Shown here in pieces: positions 33,187-42,409 of a stretch of 64,000 nt of DNA. Each line of letters starts with the position of its first letter. Position 1 is the stretch's first letter. A model generated the notes under the pieces. That model was given only the letters and a program-made list of their open reading frames with translations. It had not been told where the DNA came from and made no database searches. The position numbers were made by a program, and so were the translations under genes. This stretch comes from Caldanaerobacter subterraneus (GTDB taxonomy: Bacteria > Bacillota > Thermoanaerobacteria > Thermoanaerobacterales > Thermoanaerobacteraceae), in the NCBI RefSeq assembly GCF_004345675.1, contig NZ_SLWU01000007.1, forward strand, positions 45,935 through 109,934, in the 5' to 3' direction.

Positions 33187-34083
33187 TTAAACATTAGAAG
33201 CGAGAGAAGCCAGCATTATGGAATTAAATTTTGCATCGCTGGAATCAGCTCTTGAAGTCAGTACAATAGGCTTCTTTGCACCCATTATTATTCCTGCTAT
33301 CTTTCTTTGAGCTATATAAGTAATAGCCTTATAAAGTATATTCCCTGCTTCTATATCAGGAACTACCAGTATGTCAGCATTTCCAGCAACAGGACTCACT
33401 ATGCCTTTATGGCGGGCAGCCTCAACAGACAGAGCATTATCTAAAGCCAACGGTCCATCTATTATAGCCCCTTTTATTTGCCCTCTTTCGCTCATCTTTG
33501 ACAGTATAGCCGCATCAAGTGTTGCCTGCATATCTGGGTTTACAGTTTCTACAGCTCCCAATATAGCGACTCTTGGCGCATCAATTCCAATCTGCCTTGC
33601 AACATCTATAGCATTCAAAATTATGTCTATCTTGACTTTTAAGTCCGGTGCAATGTTCATTGCCGCATCTGTAAGAAGTATAAGCCTGTTGTAGGGCGAC
33701 TCAAACACAGCTACATGGCTTAAAGTCCTGCCTGTCCTCAGACCTATTTCTTTATCCAGAACTACCCTCAGTATTTCTGCTGTCTGCACAAGTCCCTTCA
33801 TCAGTATATCAGCTTTGCCTTCGCTCACAAGCCTCACTGCTTCGCGGCAGGCATCTAAGTTGCTTTTCGCCTCGACTATTTCATGGTCTTTCAAAGACAT
33901 CCCTATAGAGGAAGCAATTCTTTCAATCTTTTCCTTGTCTCCAACCAAAATAGCCCTCACTATTCCCTTTTCATGAGCCTCTTTAATCGCTTCCAACACA
34001 TCTTCATCAGCTGCCTGAGCCACAGCTATAACTTTTGGCGGCAAATTTTTCACATGCTCGTAAAGTTCAGCAAAGGTCCTCAT
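33187..34083 (-). CDS. ptb: phosphate acyl (butyryl-type) transferase 2
   Basis: 298 residues: [69 protein letters not shown] and [17 protein letters not shown]. The second phosphate transferase of the region, directly downstream of its kinase partner (12 nt), so kinase and transferase 2 form a normal ptb-buk unit in buk-ptb order. It is more typical of the family than the copy at 25570, which lacks the DIEAGN motif (it reads FIEVGNALGKS). Confidence 0.92.
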   Translation of the reverse strand: MRTFAELYEHVKNLPPKVIAVAQAADEDVLEAIKEAHEKGIVRAILVGDKEKIERIASSIGMSLKDHEIVEAKSNLDACREAVRLVSEGKADILMKGLVQTAEILRVVLDKEIGLRTGRTLSHVAVFESPYNRLILLTDAAMNIAPDLKVKIDIILNAIDVARQIGIDAPRVAILGAVETVNPDMQATLDAAILSKMSERGQIKGAIIDGPLALDNALSVEAARHKGIVSPVAGNADILVVPDIEAGNILYKAITYIAQRKIAGIIMGAKKPIVLTSRADSSDAKFNSIMLASLASNV

Positions 34084-34095
34084 ACCAACACCCCA

Positions 34096-35160
34096 TCAGC
34101 CATAAATTTTTGGAGTTTCCTGCCCTCTTAACACTCTTAAAGCTCCATCTCTTAAAGCCTCCATCTCGTCTCCACCGGGATATAAAGTGATTGGAGCGAT
34201 AAAGCCTACCATGTCAATTATTATCTCTATCAAGGGTTTGGAATAAGCAAGCCCCCCAGTTAAAATAATTGTCTTAACATCTCCTTTTAACACCGCAGCC
34301 ATCCTGCCAATCTCTTTCGCAATCTGATAAGCCATAGCTTCAAAAACTAGCTTAGCTTTTTTATCCCCAGCTTCTATTCTTTTTACCACTTCTCTGGCAT
34401 CGTTGGTACCAAGATGCGCCACGAGTCCTCCCATTCCGACAATTTTTTTCTTCATCTCTTCCAAAGTGTATTTTCCTGAATAACACATCTCTACGACCTT
34501 CATGGAAGGCAAACTTCCAGTCCTCTCAGGTGAAAAAGGCCCCATTTGATTTGCATTGTTTACATCAACAATCCTACCTCCCTTTATAGCTGCTACAGAA
34601 ATTCCTCCTCCCATGTGAGCCACAATCATATTAAGTTCCTCTTCTTTTAAATTGTTTTCCCTCGCATACCTGTGTATGCAGGCTTTAATGTTTAGAGCAT
34701 GAGATTGGCTCTTTCTGGGAAGCTCTGGGAGACCTGAAATTCTCGCCACATCTTCCATTTCGTCTACTGCCACAGGGTCGAGAGTATAAACAGGTATCCC
34801 GTATGGGTCTGCCAGAGCCCTTCCAATTATTCCGCCTAGATTTGAAGGATGTTCCCCTCCTACCCCTTTTCTTAAATCTTCCAGCATAATATCGTTTACA
34901 ACGTAGGTACCACTTTGGACTGGCTTTATCAAACCACCCCTCACCACAATAGCAGATAATTCCAGAACTTTAATGCCATTCTCACTTAGCCATTTGTTTA
35001 TCGCTTCTAACCTCAAATCCAACTGCTCAATCACACTTTTATAGTTCTTGAGAGTTTCTACATCATGGGTGATGTCAGAACGCACTATTTCCTTCTCGTC
35101 TTCATAAAGAGCTACTTTGGTGGAAGTAGAACCTGGATTGATGACCAATACCTTGAACAA
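34096..35160 (-). CDS. buk: butyrate kinase-type acyl kinase 2
   Basis: 354 residues from a TTG at 35160 (ribosome site GGGCGGGTG). Kinase motifs: [44 protein letters not shown] and ILTGGLAYSKPL. It is the first gene of the catabolic region and has its own sigma-A promoter (35221-35249). With ptb2 it forms an acid-forming, ATP-yielding pair. Confidence 0.92.
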   Translation of the reverse strand: MFKVLVINPGSTSTKVALYEDEKEIVRSDITHDVETLKNYKSVIEQLDLRLEAINKWLSENGIKVLELSAIVVRGGLIKPVQSGTYVVNDIMLEDLRKGVGGEHPSNLGGIIGRALADPYGIPVYTLDPVAVDEMEDVARISGLPELPRKSQSHALNIKACIHRYARENNLKEEELNMIVAHMGGGISVAAIKGGRIVDVNNANQMGPFSPERTGSLPSMKVVEMCYSGKYTLEEMKKKIVGMGGLVAHLGTNDAREVVKRIEAGDKKAKLVFEAMAYQIAKEIGRMAAVLKGDVKTIILTGGLAYSKPLIEIIIDMVGFIAPITLYPGGDEMEALRDGALRVLRGQETPKIYG

Positions 35161-35220
35161 CAGGCTTCACCCGCCCTTTCGCCAAACATTTTTTGAGTGT
35201 CTTAAAAAATTTTTATCCTT

Positions 35221-35249
35221 ACAATATTTTAATTCTACACATTTGTCAA
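35221..35249 (-). promoter_or_regulatory. sigma-A promoter of the branched-chain catabolic operon
   Basis: On the minus strand TTGACA (35244-35249) and TATTGT (35221-35226) are exactly 17 bp apart, about 60 bp upstream of the kinase 2 start. Confidence 0.7.
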
Positions 35250-35320
35250 AAATCCTTCTTTTTGATTAAAATTTTTTTATAACAACTTTATATTTTGTGG
35301 AATTGATAGATTTTTGGAAA

Positions 35321-35347
35321 AATTGATAGGCGGGGAACTCCCGCCTA
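35321..35347 (-). terminator. terminator after cdaR
   Basis: TAGGCGGG (35340-35347 on the minus strand, including the cdaR stop) pairs with 35327-35334; TCAATTTTT follows. Confidence 0.8.
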
Positions 35348-36535
35348 CTGAATTGTCACACTAACTTTTTCAGGGCGAATTTTAATTATATTGACATTCA
35401 GCTTAGTATTTACATTAACTGTCAGAGTATAATTACCAGGAGATAAATTTGAAGCATCGACGTAAGCCGTGAAATCTGTAGAAGTAGCTCCTGCAACAAC
35501 ACTTTCAGGCCCTGAAATTGTAACAACTACTTCTGGATTCTGGACTGTTACACTCTTACCCTCTGCCCCTTTCACTTCTACATTGGTTATAGTCACATCT
35601 TTTGTAGCCAATTTTTGTATATCTATATATACTTTAGCAGTTATGTCACTCTTTACAAGCTTTACTCCATCAGGCAAATCAAAAGGCACCGTCTCAGTGA
35701 CAGGTCCTGTCAGACCCGTTATATCTATCTGTTTTGTGCTTATGGACTTTATGGTATTAAGGACATCCTCATCTCCAGTGATGTATACATACTCTGGAAG
35801 AACATTTACAGAAGCAACTACATAGCCCTCCTGAGGTTTGCCAAATATTTTAGGAGTCACTGGAACTCTTATTGATTTGTTTACCGGAATGTAAACTTCC
35901 ACAAGATTTGGTGTAACTGTAACCCCTTTTATCTCCTTGCCTTCCCTATCTACAGCCACAGCTGGGACAGATATCTTAATATCCTCTTTTTTGTAGGAGA
36001 CATTCACCTGTGCAATCACATTTTTTACAAGATTTACTTTGCTCTCTGGTCCTACCACCATCACTTCGCCAGGAGTCGGAACCGCCGGCTGCATAGCATA
36101 TCCATCCATCACATTTCCCACTATCTTTACCGTAACAGGCATCTGAATTTTGGCAATAGTGTCCACATCTACTTTTATCTCGGGAGGAATTACAGAAACT
36201 AAAGAGACATTTTTGGGAAGCCCCTCTATCCTCACAGGGATTACATTTATTCCTTTAGAGGTCACACGGCTCAAATCCGCATAAGCACTTATATTTTGAG
36301 CGGCTATGTTTAATACGTCGCTTCTTCTCCCTCTCACCTTCACATTCACCGTATATCCCTTTTCCTCAAGCAAAGTCAAACCCTTTTTCTCAAGAGTATC
36401 CACATTTACTAACTTTACAGGGACATTGCTAATCTCATAAGGAATTTCCGGATTTTCTTCCCCCATCACATAAAGCCATAATAAAAAAGCCAGTATCAGC
36501 GACAGGAGCTTTATAGTAAAATTTTTAGTCAGCAT
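35345..36535 (-). CDS. cdaR: CdaR, YbbR-domain regulator of diadenylate cyclase
   Basis: 396 residues. An N-terminal membrane helix (NFTIKLLSLILAFLLWLYVMG) is followed by extracytoplasmic YbbR repeats, four by eye, each with a VxVxIxG-like ending (for instance VPVRIEGLPKNV, PVTVKIVGNV). CdaR binds and modulates CdaA. Its start overlaps the cdaA end by 11 bases. In most Firmicutes glmM follows as the third gene; here glmM is 14 kb away next to glmS. Confidence 0.93.
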   Translation of the reverse strand: MLTKNFTIKLLSLILAFLLWLYVMGEENPEIPYEISNVPVKLVNVDTLEKKGLTLLEEKGYTVNVKVRGRRSDVLNIAAQNISAYADLSRVTSKGINVIPVRIEGLPKNVSLVSVIPPEIKVDVDTIAKIQMPVTVKIVGNVMDGYAMQPAVPTPGEVMVVGPESKVNLVKNVIAQVNVSYKKEDIKISVPAVAVDREGKEIKGVTVTPNLVEVYIPVNKSIRVPVTPKIFGKPQEGYVVASVNVLPEYVYITGDEDVLNTIKSISTKQIDITGLTGPVTETVPFDLPDGVKLVKSDITAKVYIDIQKLATKDVTITNVEVKGAEGKSVTVQNPEVVVTISGPESVVAGATSTDFTAYVDASNLSPGNYTLTVNVNTKLNVNIIKIRPEKVSVTIQ

Positions 36536-37358
36536 GTTTGTTCCCCCATTTTCTCCAAACAGGCTTCTTATTTTCCTTCACGTCCAAAATGCTAGACAAA
36601 ACCTCTTTTAAAGTCTTCGGGTCCAGATGGCGAGAAAGCCTTCCGTTTTGAGCAAGTGAAATAATGCCTGTTTCTTCAGACACAATTATGGCAATGGCAT
36701 CAGAAATTTCTGTAACGCCTAAACCAGCCCTGTGCCTTGTCCCCAGTTCACTGCTCAAATTCTGGTTGTCCGTAAGAGGCAGAAAACATCCCGCTGCCAT
36801 AATCCTGTCTCCTCTTATAATAACTGCTCCATCGTGCAAGGGAGTATTTGGAATAAAAGTATTTATCAGAAGCTCACTGGAAATTTTAGAATCCATCGCT
36901 ATTCCAGTCTCAATTATCTCATTAAGCCCTGTCTCCCTTTCAATCACAATAAGAGCTCCTATTTTAGACCTGGAAAGGTACTGAACCGCATCGCATATTT
37001 CCCCTATTACCTCAGACATGTCCTTCTCGTCCTCATTGAAAAAGAAAAAATTCTTTCCTAAAAAGCCGCTCCTACCCAAAGACTCCAGCCCTCTTCTGAG
37101 CTCAGGCTGAAACACAATCAAAAGAGCAATGACTCCGACAGTCATAGCATTTCTCAAGATGTAATTCACTGTTCGAAGCTGTAACCACTCACTTAATTTT
37201 GTAATTATTATCAAAACAGCAAGCCCTTTCAAAAGTTGCTCCGCTCTTGTCTTGTGGATGACAAGTATAAGCCGGTAAAGGACATAGGCTATTATCAATA
37301 TATCCACTATATCGTTAATCCTCATTGTCTTGATTATATCTATAAGTCCAGTGAACAA
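36525..37358 (-). CDS. cdaA: diadenylate cyclase CdaA
   Basis: About 277 residues using the TTG at 37358 behind GTGAGGTGA; the frame runs on to 37484 but that part overlaps the divergent BON gene and is unlikely. Three N-terminal membrane helices are followed by the DAC domain, whose active-site motifs are PLHDGAVIIRGD (DGA) and LGTRHRAGLG (RHR). It makes c-di-AMP from two ATP; the nucleotide controls potassium and osmolyte transport and wall homeostasis. Operon with cdaR. Confidence 0.93.
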   Translation of the reverse strand: MFTGLIDIIKTMRINDIVDILIIAYVLYRLILVIHKTRAEQLLKGLAVLIIITKLSEWLQLRTVNYILRNAMTVGVIALLIVFQPELRRGLESLGRSGFLGKNFFFFNEDEKDMSEVIGEICDAVQYLSRSKIGALIVIERETGLNEIIETGIAMDSKISSELLINTFIPNTPLHDGAVIIRGDRIMAAGCFLPLTDNQNLSSELGTRHRAGLGVTEISDAIAIIVSEETGIISLAQNGRLSRHLDPKTLKEVLSSILDVKENKKPVWRKWGNKHAD

Positions 37359-37474
37359 AAAATTCACCTCACAAAGCTTTTGTAATGAGCTACTCATATT
37401 AATTATACAACAAATTTGGATAAAAAATAATTTAGCTGGGAAAATTATTTTAAAGGGAAAAGAGGAGGGTAAGG

Positions 37475-37699
37475 ATGAACTCAAGCAAAGGAGGAAAAGA
37501 TGACCTTCTTGTAAATTCTGTAATACAAAAGCTTTCCCGCTATGACCTAAATCTTCCAGATCTAATCATAACAGCAAACAACGGTGTCATAACCTTGGAA
37601 GGATATGTAAAAAATTTAGAGGAGAAAAAATTGCTCAGTCAAATTGCAGAGAGCGTAGAAGGAGTAAAAAAAGTAATTGATGAAGTAAAAATCAGGTAG
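37475..37699 (+). CDS. BON-domain protein
   Basis: 74 residues, a single BON domain: LVNSVIQKLSRYDLNLPDLIITANNGVITLEGYVKNLEEK then the VEGVKKVIDEVKI ending. BON domains bind phospholipid or other ligands. It has no signal peptide, so it is likely cytoplasmic or at the inner membrane face. GAGGAGGG precedes the ATG. It is divergent from cdaA and convergent with the Usp-like gene. Confidence 0.88.
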   Translation: MNSSKGGKDDLLVNSVIQKLSRYDLNLPDLIITANNGVITLEGYVKNLEEKKLLSQIAESVEGVKKVIDEVKIR

Positions 37700-37730
37700 A
37701 AGTCATAGAAGCTATTCTATGACTTCTACC
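37695..37730. terminator. bidirectional hairpin between BON and Usp-like genes
   Basis: Sixteen perfect pairs (37695-37710 with 37715-37730) over a 4-nt loop, overlapping both stop codons. T-runs are short. Confidence 0.75.
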
Positions 37731-38125
37731 CTTATGTTATTTTTCATTGCTTCTTTTTTTAAGGGATTTACGACATCCCCATGTAGTATCACATCCAGTG
37801 CAGACCTTAAGGACTTTCCGACTATTATCTCAGTTATGTTATTCTCTCTTGCAAATTCCGCAAGAGTTTTTGAAATTTTCTTTCCAACTAGAATTGACAC
37901 TCTTCCTCCGAGTTTTTGAGCCATATCAAAAAGCTCAAGTAAGACTTCATTTTCTTTTAAATCCTGTGAGATATCGCTGTTTTTGTTAACGTATACAACG
38001 CAAAACTCACCATTGGTCTCTTTTGCCCTCTGGGCACCTCTTTCCACAAGCCTGCGTGAGCTCTTCTGAGGTGTTATACACACCATGATTCTGCTCTTCA
38101 CGCTAGGCTCGTAACTAAGTACCAT
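37712..38125 (-). CDS. universal stress protein domain (KdpD-like Usp)
   Basis: About 137 residues from the ATG at 38125 (GAAAGGGG upstream); a GTG at 38149 is an alternative with its own AAGGG. The fold is one Usp domain: RIMVCITPQKSSRRLVERGAQRAKE, CVVYVN and FARENNITEIIVGKS. The block is closest to the Usp domain of sensor kinase KdpD, suggesting nucleotide binding. In KdpD this region has been linked to c-di-AMP, and cdaA is 400 bp away, but direct binding here is speculation. Confidence 0.8.
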   Translation of the reverse strand: MVLSYEPSVKSRIMVCITPQKSSRRLVERGAQRAKETNGEFCVVYVNKNSDISQDLKENEVLLELFDMAQKLGGRVSILVGKKISKTLAEFARENNITEIIVGKSLRSALDVILHGDVVNPLKKEAMKNNIRVEVIE

Positions 38126-38171
38126 CTTTAAAAAACCCCTTTCAGGCACATATTTGCCCTTCTATAATTAA

Positions 38172-40340
38172 TTATATGCGAAGGATTCTCTTTATGTCAA
38201 ATTTCCTTTCCTTCTTTAAACTGTCAAAAAACTCCTTCATTCTTTTTATTTCTTCTAAACTCGGTCTCTTAGAACCGTACACGGTTTTATTGTATATTCT
38301 GGTAATTTGCTCAAAATCTTTATACCCTTCTTTTGCAACGCGCTCCTGATACTCCAAAGTCGTCTCCGAATCCCTCATTGTGAATCCTCTTTTAGAAAGC
38401 TTTCTTACTATTTTGTCATAGTAATATATAACGAGATACTTTTCGTCCTTATCCAGAGTTTTTTTCTTTTTAAAGTACAATGCAAATATACTAGATGCCA
38501 TTATCAATAGAAAAGCCCCTAAAACTTCTATCAATTTAATCTCTTTCTTTTTATCTACTGGCGCATTTTCACTACCTGTCACCTTCTCGCTCTGGCTCAT
38601 CCCTTCCTCAATATTTTTAAAGTCCTCTTCCCTTCTGTTGTCAGGCAAAATATCCTCTTTAGGCAAATCAGAAGATGTAGAGGATAAAAAGATAGGAAAT
38701 TCGATAGAAGGATAATGAGGCGTTGGCTCAAAAGTAACCCATCCGTAGTCATCAAAATAGACTTCTACCCACGCATGCGCATCTGCTGTTGTCACTATAT
38801 ATTTCCCATTTTTATCTGGAGCAGGCGGCAGTTTAAACCCTACTACATATCTTGTAGGAATTCCTACGGTTCTCAGCATAACAGCCATAGCCGTAGCGTA
38901 GTGAGTGCAGTAGCCTTTTTTGAGGTCAAAGAGAAAATAATCCACAAAGTCTCTGCCTGGCGGCGTAGGGGGAACATCGAGAGAATATGGAAATTTCCTC
39001 AAATACTCTTCTACCGCCTTTACTTTATCGTACTGATTTTGCTTATCCTTCGTGAGGGAATAAGCCAGTTCTTTCACTCTTTCAGGAAGATTAGAAGGAT
39101 AAGAAAGATATCTTTTCCTTTCTTCCTCACTCAAACTCGTACTTCCTTTTTCTTTTAAGTCTTTTAAATCTATCGATGGAGTCAAATATATTACAAAGTA
39201 AGGCTCTCCTGTGGCATGGGAAGTTTTTGCCTTTAAATTAAGATTTTCTTCTTCATAGTAAAAACTGTCGCTCAATTTATAAGGTTGCCATGGAGAAAAC
39301 AGAATGTCCGATTTGATATTTACAGGAATAATTTTTAGACTCTTTATTTGGTACTTGACATTCCTGCTAAAAGTAACTGGAATCACACCACCTACATTCT
39401 CATAGCGATACTGCTGAACATAATTTGTCCATCTGCTTTTCCCTGAAGGAGAGGTGACATACTGGTCATACACCATCCCCCTCAAATAAGTGCTTTCTTT
39501 TGTCTCCACTTCCATCACTACAGAGTTTGAAACTTTTGCGGCTCCCCCTAAGTCACTTGCAAAAGACACAAAAACATCTTCTGCAGGAGTCCCTTTGGGT
39601 TTTCCCTCCCCATTCCTCCATTCCCTTGTAAACGGAAAAGTATCGTAAAACCAGTTTTCTAATCTATCCCATTTCAAAGGGCTAAAGGCCTTTGGCATAA
39701 GTTCAGCGCCAAAAGCGCTTATGGAAGAGAAAAGCATCACAATAGCCAAAAAAGCAGAAAGAGGACCCCTCAAGCCGTTTTTCCTGAAATAATTTTTAAC
39801 CCCTATGTCAGTAAAGCAAAGGAGCACATAAACCATCAAGTAAAAATAGGCTTTATCCACATAGTTGTACCATTGAACTACAAAAAATATCATACCTGAA
39901 AGCAACGTTAAAAACCAGCTTCTCATCAAACCATTCATCGCGCTTATTAAAAAAGTCACAATTCCTACAGTTACAAATAATGTAAAGACTTTGTACTTCT
40001 CTGTAAGGGCGCTAAAAGCAGGTGAAGAAGGCGCGTAATTCATGTATGCGTTTATCCATTTGACAAAACCTTCAATGTAAAGAAATATACTCACCAAAAT
40101 ATCCCTATAACCGAAAAAGAGGGCAAAATCTCCTATAAGAATTATAATCAGCAAAAGGACTATGAGCAAAGGCCTTTTTAACAAAAAAAGGAAAAAGATC
40201 GTAGAAACTGCTGTCAGCAGAAAGACATAAAACCAAGGAAAATGAAATTTAAACCCCTCAAGAGCTGAAAAAACCACGACTAAAGACAAAGCTATATTAA
40301 TGGAATATTCATACAAAACTTCCTTTAACCTTCTCCCCAT
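38172..40340 (-). CDS. transglutaminase-like membrane protein (TgpA/YebA type)
   Basis: 722 residues. Six or so membrane helices in the first 220 residues, then a large extracytoplasmic region with a transglutaminase-like cysteine protease core: KKGYCTHYATAMAVMLRTVGIPTRYVVG (Cys), ADAHAWVEVYF (His) and YGWVTFEPTP (Asp). A further helix (about 600-620) is followed by a DUF4129-like tail (RKLSKRGFTMRDSETTLEY). Together with the upstream DUF58 and MoxR genes it forms the common moxR-DUF58-tgpA unit. Its physiological substrate is not known. The start overlaps the DUF58 gene. Confidence 0.9.
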   Translation of the reverse strand: MGRRLKEVLYEYSINIALSLVVVFSALEGFKFHFPWFYVFLLTAVSTIFFLFLLKRPLLIVLLLIIILIGDFALFFGYRDILVSIFLYIEGFVKWINAYMNYAPSSPAFSALTEKYKVFTLFVTVGIVTFLISAMNGLMRSWFLTLLSGMIFFVVQWYNYVDKAYFYLMVYVLLCFTDIGVKNYFRKNGLRGPLSAFLAIVMLFSSISAFGAELMPKAFSPLKWDRLENWFYDTFPFTREWRNGEGKPKGTPAEDVFVSFASDLGGAAKVSNSVVMEVETKESTYLRGMVYDQYVTSPSGKSRWTNYVQQYRYENVGGVIPVTFSRNVKYQIKSLKIIPVNIKSDILFSPWQPYKLSDSFYYEEENLNLKAKTSHATGEPYFVIYLTPSIDLKDLKEKGSTSLSEEERKRYLSYPSNLPERVKELAYSLTKDKQNQYDKVKAVEEYLRKFPYSLDVPPTPPGRDFVDYFLFDLKKGYCTHYATAMAVMLRTVGIPTRYVVGFKLPPAPDKNGKYIVTTADAHAWVEVYFDDYGWVTFEPTPHYPSIEFPIFLSSTSSDLPKEDILPDNRREEDFKNIEEGMSQSEKVTGSENAPVDKKKEIKLIEVLGAFLLIMASSIFALYFKKKKTLDKDEKYLVIYYYDKIVRKLSKRGFTMRDSETTLEYQERVAKEGYKDFEQITRIYNKTVYGSKRPSLEEIKRMKEFFDSLKKERKFDIKRILRI

Positions 40341-41463
40341 TTTTATGCCTCCAAAATACCATTCCTACTCTTATCTTATCAATCTTGTCCTTAATTTTTC
40401 CATAATCATTTACATAGTAAATGAGCACTTCTACTCCTGTATCTTGAAGTTCATGTAACTTATTTAAAACAAAGCTGTCAAGATAGGGCGTTATTAAGAC
40501 AAGAGTTGCATCCTTAGGGATAACCACATCTAATCCTTCAAAATCTAATATGCCCTTATCGTAGACAGGAAAATTCTTAATACTCGCTTCCATAAAAGCT
40601 CCAAAATCCCTTATAGTCCGCCCTCTCACCTGAACTTGCCCTGAAGGATAATCAAGCAAATTCACGGGAATTCCAGCAAGAAGGCAGTATTTAGCTACAG
40701 AAACCATGCATTCAGCACATTCCTCATCCAGCTTGCCATCTACATCGTCTAAAAAATGGCCTTTATTGAGGTCCCACAGCAAATAAACCTCACTCATGGC
40801 GGATATCTGAAACTCTTTAGCGTAAAGCTCACCTTTCTTAGCCGACACCTTCCAATGAATTCTTTTAATGCTATCTCCCGGGACATATTTCCTGAGCTGC
40901 AGCATGTTGGTATAATCTTCAAAGGCTCTGTTTTTTGCCTCAACAATCCCCAGCTGTTGGGCCGCCTTTAAACTAGGCTTTATATCCCTCACCTTAGGGA
41001 AAACCTTTAATTTTATTTTGAAATCGTAAAATTTCACTCTAGTAAAAATTCCAAAAGGGTCCTGAATTTTTAACTCAAAAGGCCCTACAAAATATATTCC
41101 CCTTCTGGGGAGTGTAAACTTTTTCTTAAACTTTTTATTTTTGAAGCTTGCCAAATAGCCCTCCATCAGTCCAAACTTACCACTTACAGTAGAGTAATCC
41201 CTTATTTCTACATTAAATACCGGCAAAAAGCTATTATTTATGAGATTTATCTCATATTCCGCCTCTTCTCCTACAGTGAATTTCTCTTCGTGAGCTATTA
41301 TATATAAATCAAGGGAATTTTTAACATAACGCAAATAAAGATAATTTAAAAGAATGAAAATAGCAAATTCGTAGGTCAATAAAAAAATTATTTTACCTGC
41401 AGTAAAGACTGCAAAAGTAAGCGTCAAAAGCAAAAGGAAAAAAATCATCAATTTACTACGCAT
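40309..41463 (-). CDS. DUF58-family protein
   Basis: 384 residues. Two N-terminal membrane helices (about 5-25 and 26-45), an Ig-like domain (VGEEAEYEINLINNS), then the DUF58 core LRKYVPGDSIKRIHWKVSAKKGELYAKEF, which leads into a von Willebrand-like fold (VYLLWDLN). Members act as partners of MoxR ATPases in metal or complex assembly; details are lacking. Overlaps moxR by eight bases and the transglutaminase gene by 32. Confidence 0.9.
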   Translation of the reverse strand: MRSKLMIFFLLLLTLTFAVFTAGKIIFLLTYEFAIFILLNYLYLRYVKNSLDLYIIAHEEKFTVGEEAEYEINLINNSFLPVFNVEIRDYSTVSGKFGLMEGYLASFKNKKFKKKFTLPRRGIYFVGPFELKIQDPFGIFTRVKFYDFKIKLKVFPKVRDIKPSLKAAQQLGIVEAKNRAFEDYTNMLQLRKYVPGDSIKRIHWKVSAKKGELYAKEFQISAMSEVYLLWDLNKGHFLDDVDGKLDEECAECMVSVAKYCLLAGIPVNLLDYPSGQVQVRGRTIRDFGAFMEASIKNFPVYDKGILDFEGLDVVIPKDATLVLITPYLDSFVLNKLHELQDTGVEVLIYYVNDYGKIKDKIDKIRVGMVFWRHKNGEKVKGSFV

Positions 41464-42409
41464 ATCTTCTTACCACCGGCACTTTTGTAGTATCCACTAT
41501 ATTTTTTATGAACATCCTCTCATCAAGCCCTTCAAACTTTTCCTCATTCCTCAATATGATTCGATGAGATAGCACTGGAACCGCTAAAGCTTTTACATCA
41601 TCTGGCAGTACATAATCTCTTCCTTGACAGTAAGCTCTTGCCTGAGCTGATCTCATCAGATTCAAAGTAGCTCTTGGACTAGCTCCCAACCTTATGGCTT
41701 TGCTCTTTCTGGTGCTCGATACCAAATTCACTATATAATTTCTGACAATGTCTTCTACGTAAACCTTCTTTACTTCCTCCTGCATTTTTATTACTTCCTC
41801 AGCGTTTACAACAGGCTTAAGCTCCTCCAAGGGATTTTTTTCTTCAAAATTCGCCAAAATCTCTAGCTCCTCTGCTTCACTTGGATAGCCTATCTCTATT
41901 TTTATCATAAATCTATCAAGCTGGGCCTCCGGCAACTTAAAAGTCCCCTCGTACTCAATCGGATTTTGTGTAGCCAGTACCATAAAAGGTTTCGGCAAAG
42001 GATATGTGACTCCATCCACAGTAATCTGCTTTTCCTCCATAGCTTCAAGCAAACTTGACTGCGTCTTAGGAGAAGTCCTGTTTATCTCATCTGCTAAGAC
42101 TATATTGCTCATTATAGGGCCTGGCTTAAATTCAAATTCCCTTTTTTGCTGATTGTAAACTGTCACTCCCACTACGTCTGAAGGTACCAAATCAGGAGTA
42201 AATTGAATCCTCCTAAAGCTTGCATTTATAGACTTTGCAAGAGCCTTGACAAGAGAAGTTTTCCCAACCCCCGGCACATCTTCAATTAAAACGTGCCCTT
42301 CTGCCAGCAAAGCTATAATGACAAGCTCCACTGCTTCTCTTTTCCCTATTATCACCTTTTCTATGTTTTCTATAATTTTCTCAACTTTACTGTTCATGCT
42401 CATCTTCAT
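41456..42409 (-). CDS. MoxR-family AAA ATPase
   Basis: 317 residues. Walker A is EDVPGVGKTSLVKALA (about 38-53), Walker B IVLADEINRTSP (about 107-118), sensor ATQNPIEYEGTF (about 151-162) and the arginine region PEAQLDRFMIK. MoxR ATPases act as chaperone-like partners of VWA/DUF58 proteins. Start at 42409 with AAAGG inside the ppaX gene end; the two genes overlap by 23 bases. Confidence 0.94.
   Translation of the reverse strand: MKMSMNSKVEKIIENIEKVIIGKREAVELVIIALLAEGHVLIEDVPGVGKTSLVKALAKSINASFRRIQFTPDLVPSDVVGVTVYNQQKREFEFKPGPIMSNIVLADEINRTSPKTQSSLLEAMEEKQITVDGVTYPLPKPFMVLATQNPIEYEGTFKLPEAQLDRFMIKIEIGYPSEAEELEILANFEEKNPLEELKPVVNAEEVIKMQEEVKKVYVEDIVRNYIVNLVSSTRKSKAIRLGASPRATLNLMRSAQARAYCQGRDYVLPDDVKALAVPVLSHRIILRNEEKFEGLDERMFIKNIVDTTKVPVVRRYA

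Noticed and set aside
36525..37484. Long N-terminal extension of CdaA to 37484
   Set aside because: It overlaps the divergent BON gene and its promoter region; TTG at 37358 has the ribosome site.
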